Assembly: GCF_011761355.1 (NCBI RefSeq)
Contig: NZ_JAASRW010000002.1
Location: 310,001 to 374,000, forward strand
Direction: 5' to 3'
Origin: Paenibacillus lupini
Lineage (GTDB): Bacteria > Bacillota > Bacilli > Paenibacillales > Paenibacillaceae
Length of the DNA stretch: 64,000 nt
Below are positions 52,901 to 59,447 of the stretch, in pieces. The notes beneath the pieces were generated by a model that searched no databases, had not been told where the DNA came from, and saw only the letters and a program-made list of their open reading frames with translations. Position numbers and translations under genes: made by a program. Every line of letters starts with the position of its first letter. The stretch's first letter is position 1.

Positions 52901-53572
52901 GATCCGGTCACAGGAACATTCAGCTCCGTACCTGCCGTCATTTCGGTGAGGGATGGCAAAACCGTAATTACGATTAAAAGTATGGGCAACAGCATCTACA
53001 CAGCTGCCGAGATCACTCGCACTTTCTCGGATACAGCCATCCACTGGGCAAAAGCAGATATTGCACTGCTTGCAGGTAAGGGAATCCTTAATGGTACATC
53101 TGCTGGTAAGTTCGAGCCGGAACGCGCCGTAACACGTGCGGAATTTGCCGCCATGCTGGTTCGTGCGCTTGGTATTCGTGAAATGGGTGAACCACGTACC
53201 TTCAAAGATATCACAAGTGGCAGTTGGTATGCGGATGCTGTAAAACTTGCTTCTGGTGCAGGTATCATTAACGGCTACGGCGACGGTTCCTTCCGGCCAA
53301 ATAATCAAGTAACCCGTGAAGAGATGGCCATCATGTCCGTGAAAGCTCTTGAACTTGCAACAGGCAACAAGCTGGTTGCAGCGGCTCTGAGCTATAAGGA
53401 TTCGGGCAGTATCTCAAATTGGGCATCAGATGCCGTTGGCAAAGCAACAGGCGCAGGTATATTAAAAGGCAAACCAGACGGCTCCTTTGCACCTTCAGGC
53501 AGTGTAACTCGTGCCGAAGCAGCAACCCTATTAAAAAGGCTTCTTGTTTCCTCTGAATTGATCAGCGAGTAA
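46964..53572 (+). CDS. S-layer-anchored GH87-type alpha-1,3-glucanase/mycodextranase with tandem lectin-like repeats
   Basis: The protein has 2202 residues, with a signal peptide at about 1-25 (ending YAADD). Seven to eight beta-trefoil-like units start near residues 41, 181, 330, 474, 615, 720 (short), 773 and 922. Each begins VRIKN-x-YLYE-x-G-x-V-x-YG, has RIKNRATGHYI in the middle and usually ends WGSAQW. Two CBM6/35-like modules start at YEAENA (1049) and YEAEHA (1184). A beta-helix runs from about 1340 to 1730; its DGINF (Asp1493) and GDDG (Asp1516, Asp1517) reproduce the Asp spacing of GH87 enzymes. A Big2-like domain, a Ser/Gly linker (about 1797-1815), a beta domain and three SLH domains (about 2022-2202) follow. 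ATG 46964 follows GAGGGGGAG. It probably attacks fungal or dental-type alpha-glucans at the cell surface. Confidence 0.85.
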   Translation: MARSKVMLSALMALLLLFTAFPVYAADDEAGTVSSESDSYVRIKNKWKSNYLYEGSDGVVRYGFTAIDNENSHWQIEESNGITRIKNRATGHYIAMEDTNQRRDPLLSRSITESTTDDQWIIADSSRAGYVIIKNAIDPSANLVIHQEDQLGFAEVSGDINITFESPQWALEPVDPAGIPVRIVNQYKAGQYLYEDQEGFVKFGVAGGITDQTTHWYIETVVKKEDGSSVIRLKNRATGHYITQGAEGWMQLKATAQNGTKSEWTMGPAASAGFLTFTSVFAAEGETPLNYVLNTQFPDDTNVRANDWAQPSWGSAQWRIDRATDVQPIRIASYSDDPAGVAYLYEDNGVVKYGALDNSNAGVYQWILEDYDGKTLIRNLGTGHYIHNGVSEPTDPLTADAASTIDTSYQWTIASSNIYDDYKTIKNGSGTNVYLHNAGAIGAAQAGTIDPDTNPAQWLFADPSVSTDGSPQFVRIMNEWQSMYLYEDMQGNLKYGNIRTDDERDQWVVERFQGRKRIKNRETNHYINLQNVTDGHIKVTDVEDDWRSAVWVIEDMGGGSRLIHSVLDANDEEGAQKYINLQNLTKYAEYGIINPNWGSPRWRFVNVPAEAPSNIRIKSKLTGGYLYEVTDASSEDLGKVKFEDLAESDTSSVWFPEDTGDGVGSVRLKNLSTGHYLSMEGVGGAVEQDAPDFKLASEQIYPQWGSAKWYLQDSASTGYINIKSAWAGHYVYEPSGDVAGYALVSKLVAGNDEGQFAVEEVEVPEAPLPAVPVRIKNAATGQFLYENHGGVVLYGNVDLENGYSHWLLSGDNGSYRITNRVTGHYIAVDDNYRYIISGEAGAVTPRADWSIESQGSSYLIRSLYGSFDDEYINVQNGAGYAERGLFPSSFGTLQWSFENAPESFTTPVMGEERNEVTSTPIFDDTNNIMFTLDGKSLAESSGAAIVTASSGTGNPSAEWLLQDYNGRKLIKNRATGKLLSLDLSLVDSSALTDTEQWVVEEHLGRFVITNAAEKTGALYLEDDQLQYGEEGLTSSAAWNLIPVSGKVIYEAENAFHSQSMTTASLSNGYTGTGYLEGMTKEADLIRFVVNAKDAGSYEASIRYLTGQSGKLKLTVNGSPMDSITVQAAASWRNAAVTLDLRSGINTVTVQKDSAVSGSLSIDSFTVDNDVNLDYRGATVPYVTYEAEHATTNGSFIGPSRVYREMASEASGRQAVELDETGDYVEFTLAEAANSIVLRYAILDSADGSGLQETLGLYINGEFKQKLHLTSKYAWEYGSYPWSNDPTQGSAHRFFDEIHALIGDVPAGATIRLEKDADSSADYYVIDLADMEQVAGSFVMPDGFLSVADYGAAANDGEDDTAAFNAAMTAAKASGKGVWFPAGTFELRDSLLHVTDVTIRGAGMWYTTLLGARFIGDGGNIQVFDLLVDGDLNIRDDEASTHGFEGEFGPGSVIQNVWIEHSKTGLWLTRLKGSTGFTDSLHMIGLRMRNLMADGINFCVGTSNSMLEQSDIRYPGDDGIAMWSAEGVASVNNTARFNTVSLPWLADNMVIFGGKDNKMTDNIAKDTITNGAGLAVSTRFNPVPFSGTTVVERNTLIRTGSFDSGYGINLGAIWVFASEKDLNGTVNIRNNTAIDSTYAGLIVHGEFQVNGVTIENTVIDGAGTNGVDVTPNVKGSVAIDNVIVRGERISVVNDTNPNFAFQELNEGFANLQPFQFSLGELSRGPFVHEKGDAENVHVYNRNGEEVTNDAVITVDNTNIANLESGVLKAVRPGNVKITVVYNGKTRVFTLQINGKEDGSTGTNPGSSSSGTEGSKAVAASAKPEDNDKALKDEVKSGQHVITFDVSGAAVSGKAAFTVKTLLELAASNPDLTVLIQNQQASYTFPLKLLAHVLQANGISDTANAVWTFSIQSPAVDLTSKLNNDAVLQGIKPVGNAIDFSISVQYGSQTIVITNSGGSYIERTITVDGAQDTGKLTVLVYDPVTGTFSSVPAVISVRDGKTVITIKSMGNSIYTAAEITRTFSDTAIHWAKADIALLAGKGILNGTSAGKFEPERAVTRAEFAAMLVRALGIREMGEPRTFKDITSGSWYADAVKLASGAGIINGYGDGSFRPNNQVTREEMAIMSVKALELATGNKLVAAALSYKDSGSISNWASDAVGKATGAGILKGKPDGSFAPSGSVTRAEAATLLKRLLVSSELISE

Positions 53573-53582
53573 ACGCCAAACA

Positions 53583-53622
53583 AAAGAGGTTGTCCCAAGC
53601 TATTGGGGCAGCCTCTTTTTCA
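53583..53622 (+). terminator. Terminator after the GH87 gene
   Basis: AAAGAGGTTGTCCC (53583-53596) pairs with GGGGCAGCCTCTTT (53605-53618), then TTC. Confidence 0.85.
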
Positions 53623-53639
53623 TAACCTAGCCTTTGTAA

Positions 53640-53840
53640 ACAAAACTCTTAACGAACCCTCATCACGCTATTCGCTCGAAATAAATGGTTTTAAAAATGT
53701 AACGAATCCTCCTATCACTATTCCTCGCTCAAGTGCTCTATTTCCCTTCTAACTAACCAAATAGCGTTACCAGGATTCGTTAGAATCCCGGTAACGCTAT
53801 TTTTTGAAGAGTAAGCATCTGACGATTCGTTAGACGAATT
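53640..53840. repeat. TAACGAATCC repeat cluster with a 19-bp hairpin
   Basis: TAACGAACCC (53650) and TAACGAATCC (53700) start two about 33-nt direct repeats with a shared CTATTC-CTCG part. The reverse complement GGATTCGTTA lies in a strong hairpin, AAATAGCGTTACC (53759-53771) with GGTAACGCTATTT (53790-53802), plus inner GGATTC-GTTA-GAATCC. CGATTCGTTA follows at 53823, forming ATTCGT-TAG-ACGAAT. It belongs to the 640-nt gap before the second transporter operon. Confidence 0.6.
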
Positions 53841-53858
53841 ATTCTTTCTGTTAACTGA

Positions 53859-53893
53859 AGGCACTCACTCCATATATGGAGTGCCTATTTTTT
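53859..53893 (+). terminator. Terminator-like hairpin
   Basis: AGGCACTC (53859-53866) pairs with GAGTGCCT (53879-53886), then ATTTTTT. No gene ends close upstream. Confidence 0.6.
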
Positions 53894-53917
53894 AAAAAAA
53901 GATAGGTTAAATGCAAA

Positions 53918-54081
53918 CGGAGCATTTTGAATGTTTCTGTAGAAGCAAGGATTATGCTTACGAAGTAGCTTTCTTTCAGAAAGCTTTTAAGCGTTCGCTT
54001 TTGTGAGGGGATTCCAATCCTATTGGAATAGTTCAAGGAATCCCCGAGCAATGGCGATCGGAAGAACATTTGAATGCGCAG
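53918..54081. repeat. Multi-helix intergenic repeat, copy B
   Basis: CGGAG (53918-53922) is followed by an outer arm CATTTTGAATGTTTCT (53923-53938), which pairs imperfectly with AGAACATTTGAATG (54063-54076). The inner outer-stem GGGGATTCC (54007-54015) pairs with GGAATCCCC (54037-54045), capped by or competing with ATTCCAAT-CCT-ATTGGAAT. GCGATCGGA is at 54054-54062 and CGCAG closes at 54077-54081, exactly as in copy A. In its 5' half are CTTACGAAGTAG (53957) and AGCTTTC-TTTCA-GAAAGCT. Confidence 0.65.
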
Positions 54082-54212
54082 TTTGCCATTTAGCCTATTC
54101 AAAGTAGTCAATTCTAACAAGAAAAAAGTAAAAATAACGGCATAGGTGGTCGGGTTTGATTTTTTATAATAAACACAACCACTACTATTCTAAGAAATTC
54201 GAGGTGCTTAAT

Positions 54213-55145
54213 ATGGAGACTTCACCACAAGTAATGGGAAAGCTGGAGAAGCCGAAAAAAGTACGCTCGCTGCAAAGCGGAGAAACTCTTGCCGGTTTGC
54301 TGTTCGTGAGCCCGATGCTCATAGGCGTATTTGTTCTCGTCCTGCTCCCCATCATAGCAACAATTGTACTTAGCTTTGCGGATTGGAATTTCGTTCAAGG
54401 CTGGAAAGGGATTGACTGGGTTGGCTTTGGCAACTTCAAAAAGCTATTCCAAGACGATCAATTCTTGCGCTCCGTACGCAATAACTTTGCCTTCCTGCTG
54501 GCTGTACCGGTGTATATGTTAATCTCCATGGTGCTCGCCGTTCTTATCGACCGCCATGTCTATTTGAAAAGCTACTTCAAGGTTGCTTACTTCATGCCTT
54601 ATATTTCGAGTATCGTTGCTGTTGCTGTCGTATGGCAAGTCTTGTTCCAACCATCCTATGGACCAATTAACCAGGTGCTGCACACCTTAGGCTTCAGCAA
54701 CCCGCCGAAATGGATTGCCGATCCTCATTTCGCACTCATTTCCATCATGATGATCGTGGTTTGGACTTCCATCGGCTTCAATATGATTATCTACACGGCT
54801 GGGCTGCAGTCGATTCCAAAAGATCTGTATGAAGCGGCTGATATTGACGGTGCAAACGGCTGGGTCAAATTTGCAAGAATTACATTCCCGCTGCTGTCGC
54901 CAACATCGTTCTTCCTTCTTGTAACCGGTGTCATCGCAACCTTTAAAGTGTTTGATATTATTGCCGTTATGACGCAAGGTGGCCCGATTGGCTCTACCTC
55001 GCTGATGGTCTGGTATTTGTACGATACAGCATTCGTTAATCTTAAAGTAGGTTACGCCTCGTCTATTGCAGTCATGCTGTTCGTGTTCGTTCTTCTTATT
55101 ACATTTGGACAATGGATTGCACAGAAGAAATGGGTTAATTATTAA
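54213..55145 (+). CDS. ABC sugar-transporter permease (MalF/UgpA type), second system
   Basis: The protein has about 310 residues from ATG 54213 (GAGGTG site; the ORF start at 54156 is upstream of it). It has six helices and the EAA loop LYEAADIDGANGWVKFARIT. A basic N-terminal tail of about 25 residues precedes TM1. It forms the channel with the next gene (gap 21 nt). Lacking its own ATPase, it must use a shared one. Confidence 0.85.
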   Translation: METSPQVMGKLEKPKKVRSLQSGETLAGLLFVSPMLIGVFVLVLLPIIATIVLSFADWNFVQGWKGIDWVGFGNFKKLFQDDQFLRSVRNNFAFLLAVPVYMLISMVLAVLIDRHVYLKSYFKVAYFMPYISSIVAVAVVWQVLFQPSYGPINQVLHTLGFSNPPKWIADPHFALISIMMIVVWTSIGFNMIIYTAGLQSIPKDLYEAADIDGANGWVKFARITFPLLSPTSFFLLVTGVIATFKVFDIIAVMTQGGPIGSTSLMVWYLYDTAFVNLKVGYASSIAVMLFVFVLLITFGQWIAQKKWVNY

Positions 55146-55166
55146 TCGCGGAAGGAGCGGTACTTC

Positions 55167-56009
55167 ATGCCAACAACAAACACAGGCTTCAACTGGCGCA
55201 AAGGCGTTATTACAGTCATTATGTTCGCTATAAGCATCATTTTCCTGATGCCATTTATATGGATGCTGATTACCTCTTTTAAATTGGAAAAGGATGTATT
55301 CGTTTATCCCATTGAGTGGATTCCGAAACATTGGCATGCCATAGAGAACTATAAGGAAGTATGGGTGGGAGATTATCCCTTCTGGAAATACTATCTTAAT
55401 TCGATTAAAGTAGGCGTTACGACTACGTTTATCTCGGCTCTGCTTTCATCGTTTGCTGCTTACGGCTTCTCCAAGATTAAGTTTAAAGGAAGCAACTTCT
55501 TGTTTCTGATTGTACTCGCGACGTACATGGTGCCAAGCCAAGCAATTCTGATCCCGCAATTTATTTTGTACCGTCAGATCGGCTTGTTCGACAGCTTGTG
55601 GGGTCTTATTCTTCTTAGCAGCTTCAGCGTATTGGGGACCTTTATGCTTCGCCAATTCTTTATGGGCGTCCATCAGGAATTTATTGAGTCAGCTAAAATT
55701 GATGGGGCGAACCATTTCCGGACTTTCTGGAGTATTGGCCTTCCGCTTGTGAAGCCTGCCGTTGCAACCTATGCGATTTTGCGCTTTATCTGGACATGGA
55801 ATGACTATCAGAACCCGCTTATTTTCCTCCGAAGCGACAATCTGTTTACGATTCCACTGGCCATGCAAAAGTTCACTTCGCTCAGCGGCGAATTCTACTC
55901 ACTAATTATGGCGGCTGCGGTATCTGCGATCCTGCCGCTCCTGATTGTATTCATCATTGGTCAGAAGAGTGTTATCGAAGGTATTGCACTTGGTGGAGTG
56001 AAAGGGTAA
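55167..56009 (+). CDS. ABC sugar-transporter permease (MalG/UgpE type), second system
   Basis: The 280-residue protein has six helices and the EAA loop FIESAKIDGANHFRTFWSIG. GGAAGGAG precedes the ATG. A good cre-like site overlaps the stop codon, and the binding protein follows 129 nt later. Confidence 0.9.
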   Translation: MPTTNTGFNWRKGVITVIMFAISIIFLMPFIWMLITSFKLEKDVFVYPIEWIPKHWHAIENYKEVWVGDYPFWKYYLNSIKVGVTTTFISALLSSFAAYGFSKIKFKGSNFLFLIVLATYMVPSQAILIPQFILYRQIGLFDSLWGLILLSSFSVLGTFMLRQFFMGVHQEFIESAKIDGANHFRTFWSIGLPLVKPAVATYAILRFIWTWNDYQNPLIFLRSDNLFTIPLAMQKFTSLSGEFYSLIMAAAVSAILPLLIVFIIGQKSVIEGIALGGVKG

Positions 56010-56024
56010 TGAAAGCGTTAGCAG
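56009..56024 (+). promoter_or_regulatory. Candidate cre site before the binding-protein gene
   Basis: ATGAAAGCGTTAGCAG matches WTGNAARCGNWWWCAW with two mismatches. It suggests catabolite control of a separate transcript for the binding protein. Confidence 0.5.
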
Positions 56025-56138
56025 AAAGTCGAATTTGTTGCATTTTAGGTAAAGATAGTTTCATCCTTACCTGACATCTGCTCACTATAATGAAAACTAT
56101 CAACATCCTATTTAGCATTTCAGAGAGGGGCAAAAGAA

Positions 56139-57560
56139 ATGAAAAAGAGATGGGTTTCAGGATTGGCGATCAGTTTAATGCTTACAGGAGTACTTGCAGG
56201 ATGCGGAAATTCTAACAATGACACAAACAACAAGAATGCCAATGCATCGGCTAATGCGAATGCTACGGCAAGTGCAGACGCTGGATTGAACAACACAGCA
56301 AGCGGAGATCCAGTAAAACTGCGCTTGTACACTTACGGCACTGAGCAAGCTTATAACTGGAAAGCAACACTTGATGCTTACCATGAGAAAAATCCGAATA
56401 TAACGGTAGAGCTTGTACAGCTGAGTGAAAAAGGCGATACACAGGAAGCGATGAAAAAGCTCGACCTCGGAGTTGCATCCGGTGAGCAAATTGACGTCCT
56501 GATGTTCAGTGATGCTGCCGGCTATGCTCAGCGTGTAGCACTTGGCATGGCTGCTCCACTTGATGACTTCCTAGCTAAAGACGGCTATAAGGTGGAAGAG
56601 GATTATAAAGTAGATACGCATTTGAATGGCAAAGTATATGCGCTGCCAGGCAAATTCAACCCTTGGTATGTTCTTCTGAACAAGGACAATCTGGACGAAG
56701 CAGGACTTGCGGTTCCGACGGATTGGACCTGGGATGAGTACGCAGACTACGCGAAAAAGCTGACAAAAGGTGAAGGCGCGACCAAACGTTATGGCACTTA
56801 CTTCCATGGCCCGCAAAATGGCGGCTGGATGGAATACTTGAAGCTGATGATGGAGAACCAGCCAACAGGTTCGGAGTTCCTGAAAGCAGACGGCACATCT
56901 AACTTGGATGATCCTAACTTCAAGAAAACACTTGAGCTTCGTGTGAAAATGGAAAAAGAGGACAAATCCTCCGTTCCGTACTCAGATATGATCTCGCAAA
57001 AGCTGGCTTACCGTAACCAATTCTTTAACCAATCCGCAAGCATGTTGACAATTGGTTCTTGGATGAACACGGAAATTGGCGGTACAGATACACTTCCGCT
57101 GACCTTCCATGTAGCAGTTGCTCCATTCCCGAAAAACGCGGCTGGTGACCAATCCGGCATCACACCTGTAACAACAGACTATGTAGCTGTATCGGAAAGC
57201 TCCAAAAACAAAGATGAAGCTTATAAATTCGTTCGCTGGTACACAACCGAAGGTCAAGTTGTTCAAGGCAAAAACATTCCAGCATGGAATGGCGTAAGCA
57301 ACGACCAAGTGGCTGGTATTATCGATACAATCCTAAGCGGTACTAAAAATCCTGAGCTTGTTGACAAACAAAGCTTGGTAAATACACTTGTTAATTCGAA
57401 AGCAACTGAAATTATCGCACCAGCATCTTATCAAGCAGAAGTGTACAAAGCAATCAACGAAGAGTATGAAAAACTGATTCTTGGCAACCAGGATATCGAC
57501 ACAACCGTTGCGAACTCCAAGAAACGCGTTGACGAAATTATTGCAGCCAACAAAAAATAA
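56139..57560 (+). CDS. ABC sugar-transporter substrate-binding lipoprotein, second system
   Basis: The 473-residue protein has lipobox VLAGC (Cys22), an Asn/Ala/Thr linker of about 35 residues and a family 1 solute-binding domain. GAGAGGGG precedes the ATG. It is the capture component for the permeases upstream. Unlike the first system, it comes third, behind its own possible promoter. Context (lyase and unsaturated glucuronyl hydrolase downstream) suggests an acidic oligosaccharide ligand. Confidence 0.9.
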   Translation: MKKRWVSGLAISLMLTGVLAGCGNSNNDTNNKNANASANANATASADAGLNNTASGDPVKLRLYTYGTEQAYNWKATLDAYHEKNPNITVELVQLSEKGDTQEAMKKLDLGVASGEQIDVLMFSDAAGYAQRVALGMAAPLDDFLAKDGYKVEEDYKVDTHLNGKVYALPGKFNPWYVLLNKDNLDEAGLAVPTDWTWDEYADYAKKLTKGEGATKRYGTYFHGPQNGGWMEYLKLMMENQPTGSEFLKADGTSNLDDPNFKKTLELRVKMEKEDKSSVPYSDMISQKLAYRNQFFNQSASMLTIGSWMNTEIGGTDTLPLTFHVAVAPFPKNAAGDQSGITPVTTDYVAVSESSKNKDEAYKFVRWYTTEGQVVQGKNIPAWNGVSNDQVAGIIDTILSGTKNPELVDKQSLVNTLVNSKATEIIAPASYQAEVYKAINEEYEKLILGNQDIDTTVANSKKRVDEIIAANKK

Positions 57561-57582
57561 TAATCAGGTATAATAAGTTTCA

Positions 57583-57611
57583 AAGGGGACGGGTATGACG
57601 TCCCCCTTTTC
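57583..57611 (+). terminator. Internal terminator/attenuator before the kinase gene
   Basis: AAGGGGAC (57583-57590) pairs with GTCCCCCTT (57600-57608, one bulge), then TTC. It probably lowers transcription into the regulatory and catabolic genes. Confidence 0.6.
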
Positions 57612-57632
57612 TATCTAAGGGGGACACCATGG

Positions 57633-59447
57633 ATGTACCGCATCAGATCCTACTTTCATTCCGTACGAGGGAAGCTTTCATTAGTCGCTGTGCTTTGTAT
57701 TCTAATACCAGCCGTATTAACGATGCTCATTTATAACTCCCTAACGAGAGAGGCTGTTGAACAGCAAGCGAAAGAAAATGCAACCGATTCCATGCAGCTG
57801 GTCAATGGGTCCGTAAAAAACCTGTTCCAAGGGATGCTGAATACGGCCAATTACTTTCAAGCAAATACGGATATGAAATCAAGCTTTATTAAAATGATAA
57901 ATACGGATCAAATTGATCCCTACGATAAATTTATGGCCACGAACCGGATTATGCAGCAGCTTGAGACACTGACTTATATCGGGGAAAAGAGCTATATCAC
58001 GATTATATTGACCAATGGTGAAACGTTTACGAACTATTCCAAGGATGAAATGGATCCGCTGCGCTTTCAGAAGGAGCCTTGGTTCGAGAATTTGAAGCAG
58101 TTAACTGGGCTGCAATCCTACTGGGTGAACACAGCACCAACGATGTTTCCATATGACAAGATCAGCAGTCCTTATCAAATTTCGGTGGCCAGGACGTTGA
58201 GGTTCGACAGTACCCGGATTTACGGATACGTCATTGTGACGATGATGGAAAACAAGTTCAGCCGCATCTTGGGCAGCTTGACTGGCAGTCAGGAAGTGCT
58301 TCTGGTGGATGGGGATGGACGGATCTTGTCTTCACCACGTCAGGAGCAGATTAACCAGACGTTCCAATACAGCAGGCAGATGCTGGAAAGTGACCCTCAG
58401 GCAGCATCATCCATTATTAAAGATGAGAATAAGAAGATCCTGCTGACTACCGCTGATCTTTCGTTTATTGACTGGCATCTTGTGGCGACGGAACCCTACC
58501 AGGATGCAATTGTAAATATCAGCTCGATTTTTAACCGGGTATTTTTATTCCAGGTTATTTCTTTTATTATCTTTCTCGTACTGCTGCTGGTGTTGATGAG
58601 ACAACTGACGAAACCGCTAATCCGTCTAGGTAAAGTTGCCTCAAGTGTACAGCGGGGTAATCTGGAAGTCCGCTCGAGTATTCGTGGAGCTGATGAGATC
58701 GGAAGATTAGGTTTTCTGTTCGACCAAATGCTTGACCGGATCAAAGAGATGCTTGCCGAGGTTTCGTTGACTCAAGCGCGGAAGCGTAAGGCAGAGCTTG
58801 CGATGCTGCAAGCTCAGATCAATCCGCATTTTCTGTTTAATGTACTCAATTCCATCCGTATGAAGGTCATGCGCGGTGGTGATCAGGACAGTGCGAAGAT
58901 GATTGCTTCCTTATCTAAGCTGCTGCGAATGACGATCAGCAGGGATGAGGATGCGATTATGCTGCATGAAGAGATTGAGCTGCTGACGCATTATGTGGAG
59001 TTAATGAACCTCAGGCAGAAGGAAGAGGCGCGGCTGGTTGTGGATGTTGAAGTGACATCCTTTGATATCAAGGTACCGCGGTTTATTTTACAGCCGCTGG
59101 TTGAGAATGCGCTTATCCATGGCCTTAATCAAAGTGCAGGAAAGATCCGCATTACGGCAGTCAGAAATGATCATTTTCTGGAGCTGGCCGTAGAGGATGA
59201 CGGGAATGGCATTGATCCAGATGCGCTGCACAGTCTGAGAGAACGTCTGTCGACAGCAGCCATAGAGCCTGGCCAAGAGACAGGGCGTGCGAAAACACCT
59301 GGCATGTCCGGAATTGGCGTGGCGAATGTAGCAGAGCGAATGCGGATTATGTTCGGCGATGCCTTTCATATAACCGTGGATAGTGGGAATGGAACCCGCA
59401 TTATTATGCATATCCCAATTCGAGAGGAGGGTCGTCCTCATGTATAA
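57633..59447 (+). CDS. YesM-type sensor histidine kinase, second system
   Basis: The 604-residue protein has TM1 about 14-34, an extracellular sensor about 35-295, TM2 about 297-318 and HAMP about 320-375. A kinase core with INPHFLFNVL (His399) and ATP-binding VEDDGNGIDP and MSGIGVANV follow. AAGGGGG lies 9 nt before ATG 57633; an overlapping ATG at 57629 is out of frame. It overlaps the regulator gene by 8 nt. Confidence 0.9.
   Translation: MYRIRSYFHSVRGKLSLVAVLCILIPAVLTMLIYNSLTREAVEQQAKENATDSMQLVNGSVKNLFQGMLNTANYFQANTDMKSSFIKMINTDQIDPYDKFMATNRIMQQLETLTYIGEKSYITIILTNGETFTNYSKDEMDPLRFQKEPWFENLKQLTGLQSYWVNTAPTMFPYDKISSPYQISVARTLRFDSTRIYGYVIVTMMENKFSRILGSLTGSQEVLLVDGDGRILSSPRQEQINQTFQYSRQMLESDPQAASSIIKDENKKILLTTADLSFIDWHLVATEPYQDAIVNISSIFNRVFLFQVISFIIFLVLLLVLMRQLTKPLIRLGKVASSVQRGNLEVRSSIRGADEIGRLGFLFDQMLDRIKEMLAEVSLTQARKRKAELAMLQAQINPHFLFNVLNSIRMKVMRGGDQDSAKMIASLSKLLRMTISRDEDAIMLHEEIELLTHYVELMNLRQKEEARLVVDVEVTSFDIKVPRFILQPLVENALIHGLNQSAGKIRITAVRNDHFLELAVEDDGNGIDPDALHSLRERLSTAAIEPGQETGRAKTPGMSGIGVANVAERMRIMFGDAFHITVDSGNGTRIIMHIPIREEGRPHV

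Noticed and set aside
53851..54120. 89-codon minus-strand ORF before the second transporter operon
   Set aside because: It runs through a terminator hairpin and the whole of repeat copy B; its frame is a product of the repeat arms.
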